From Salminus brasiliensis (Eukaryota; Chordata; Actinopteri; Characiformes; Bryconidae): DNA of 64,000 nt. Position numbers and translations under genes: made by a program. Each line of letters opens with the position of its first letter. Positions within the stretch are counted from its first letter, which is position 1. The notes beneath the pieces were generated by a model. It was not told where the DNA came from, did not search any database, and saw only the letters and a list, made by a program, of their open reading frames with translations. The stretch covers positions 24,985,709 to 25,049,708 of the forward strand of contig NC_132896.1 in the NCBI RefSeq assembly GCF_030463535.1, written 5' to 3'. Shown here piece by piece: positions 62,758 to 64,000 of this stretch.

Positions 62758-64000
62758 TTACTTGCTGGGCAAAGTCTTGATGGAGCGAGTAAGAGAGCCC
62801 ATGTTGGTTGAGGTGGGGAGTTGTGGGCTTGCACTCTTTGTGGGCAAGCTGCTAGAGTGTCCCATTGCCTCCTCAGCAGCCCGGAGTAGCAGAGTGTAGT
62901 TCACTGCAACCTCTTCTACCTTCCGTAAGAGCTGTAGCCTTTGGGTTTCCGACCGTACACCCCGCACTAACCGAATGAACGTCTGAGTTAGGCTGCACAA
63001 CACCTGGAAGCTGGCTGTGACAGCACTTAACATTCGCGAGGGGCTTTTCTCGACGCTTGCCACTCGTCTACACGATGCCCTGAACTCTTTAAAGCGGACC
63101 GCGAGTTCTTGCTTGTATTCGGCCAACCTCGCAGGAGGCATGCGAGGCTCACCTTCAATCTGGGGACTGTTGGCACACTGACGTAAAATAGTAAGCAGCT
63201 CATTGGCATCAAGTTGTGCGTTTAGAAAGCCATCAGGCAGGCAGAAAGTCTTTCCCTGCAGGGACTGCACTCGCGCCAAGCTCATCTCCAAGTTGCCACA
63301 GGCCCGCAGGTCAATCTCCTGAGTTTGTGGTTCCTCCTCCTCTTCCTCTTCCTCTCCACTGCAATCTTCAGCATCGAGGACCTGCAAAGTCTTGCTGACT
63401 ACAGGCATAGCTCTTGAATCCAGTTGCATTCCAGGCAAGACCTGGAGAGGAATCGAATACGACAGCTCATCTTTCTCACTGCTCTCGTCCGCTGCCTCAC
63501 ACTTGCGATAACAGAAACAAAAGGAGCAACATTTTTCCCTATCCTCATTGTCTTCACTCGGTAAGCCAAGCAGAACTTCAGTGGCTCCCTCTCGACACTC
63601 GCGAAGAAGGTCTTCACCTTGGATGAAGAACACGCCCTTCTTCTTCGCGTCTTGAGTGTGAATGGGTTCCACTGGAGTTGGGAGTCTTAGTCCAGTAGCT
63701 CTGACTCTTTCCATCTCCTTTTCTAAGCTCTTTGTTTTGGTAGATTTGACCTCAGCATACAGGGGTGTGCTGTCATTGTTGTCAATCTCCCCTATACTAT
63801 ATCTCCGCTGTAGCTTTTTGTACTGTGGTGCACCAATGCATTCTGAGCGGGAGGTGCATGTAGGCAAACATGATGTAGGTGTATCTCTGGGTTCCCTCGA
63901 CTCCAGACTTGTGGAGCGGATTCGTGTGGTTTTGATCTCCAAAGTCTGAGGTCGCTTAGCCGCCCCCTGAACGTGTGGGGATTTGAGTTTTGCGCTGGGA
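62758..64000 (-). CDS. frmpd3: FERM and PDZ domain-containing protein, C-terminal exon (partial)
   Basis: Last coding exon of an FRMPD1/3/4-type scaffold protein, which links PDZ partners and signalling receptors near the membrane, often at synapses. The stop TAA is at 62758-62760 and the frame is open to the window edge, giving 413 codons. The frame passes through a TTG at 63942 that is not a start. Landmarks: RRYSIGEIDN; a Cys-rich CCSFCFCYRKC at 63499-63531; a run of eight Glu at 63331-63354; and a conserved helical block (LARVQSLQGKTFCLPDGFLN, then the ANELLTILRQCA helix and a VASVEKSPSRML stretch) that recurs in the FRMPD1/3/4 C-terminus. The FERM and PDZ domains would lie upstream, outside the window. 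FRMPD3 is chosen because it neighbours PRPS1 in mammals; FRMPD4 remains possible. Confidence 0.8.
   Translation of the reverse strand, partial: PSAKLKSPHVQGAAKRPQTLEIKTTRIRSTSLESREPRDTPTSCLPTCTSRSECIGAPQYKKLQRRYSIGEIDNNDSTPLYAEVKSTKTKSLEKEMERVRATGLRLPTPVEPIHTQDAKKKGVFFIQGEDLLRECREGATEVLLGLPSEDNEDREKCCSFCFCYRKCEAADESSEKDELSYSIPLQVLPGMQLDSRAMPVVSKTLQVLDAEDCSGEEEEEEEEPQTQEIDLRACGNLEMSLARVQSLQGKTFCLPDGFLNAQLDANELLTILRQCANSPQIEGEPRMPPARLAEYKQELAVRFKEFRASCRRVASVEKSPSRMLSAVTASFQVLCSLTQTFIRLVRGVRSETQRLQLLRKVEEVAVNYTLLLRAAEEAMGHSSSLPTKSASPQLPTSTNMGSLTRSIKTLPSK

Noticed and set aside
63216-63949. Plus-strand frames opposite the FRMPD exon
   Set aside because: Shadows of the minus-strand coding exon.

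Overview
The window is nuclear DNA from a teleost fish, most likely an ostariophysan (that rank is inference). The evidence is multi-exon vertebrate genes with canonical GT-AG introns, abundant microsatellites, tRNA-derived SINEs, an L2-type LINE tail and several decayed Tc1/mariner copies. There is no bacterial, viral, CRISPR or operon-like content.

Five complete protein-coding genes lie on the + strand and one partial gene on the - strand. In order: prps1 (PRPP synthetase, 7 exons, 318 aa, 1994-8802); slc25a53 (uncharacterised mitochondrial carrier, uninterrupted 294-codon frame, 12460-13344); a beta-thymosin of the tmsb1/TMSB15 type (2 coding exons, 46 aa, 17576-20790); a SLAIN-family microtubule plus-end protein (8 coding exons, 620 aa, 33737-50294); znf711 (ZFX/ZFY/ZNF711 zinc-finger activator, 7 coding exons, 776 aa, 54124-57683); and, convergent with it, the 3' exon and 3' UTR of an FRM/PDZ-domain gene, probably frmpd3 (63000 region to the window end, open at the edge). 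I joined the exons by hand. Frame was kept through every junction, and the products agree with the vertebrate families as I know them.

The block matches genes of human Xq21-q22 (ZNF711; SLC25A53 and TMSB15; PRPS1 and FRMPD3), so this is a rearranged piece of the same ancestral linkage group. The exception is the SLAIN gene, whose mammalian relatives SLAIN1 and SLAIN2 are on other chromosomes.

Regions between genes: 1-1090 is a GT-rich minisatellite with a higher-order period; 9480-12440 is a nest of transposon remnants, a SINE and a local direct duplication around a CCAAT-rich promoter-like stretch; 13690-15050 holds a hairpin MITE-like repeat; 21270-32150 is an 11-kb gene-free interval with Tc1 remnants, a 160-bp direct repeat pair and other repeats; 57684-62757 holds the two convergent 3' UTRs. 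CpG-rich promoters precede prps1, tmsb1, slain and znf711.

The genes share a chromosomal neighbourhood rather than a pathway: nucleotide synthesis, mitochondrial transport, actin sequestering, microtubule growth, transcription and synaptic scaffolding. I found no undescribed biological system. The points most worth checking are the extra SLAIN paralogue, the promoter motif cluster at prps1, the duplicated segment upstream of slc25a53, and the retained ZFX-like exon in znf711.
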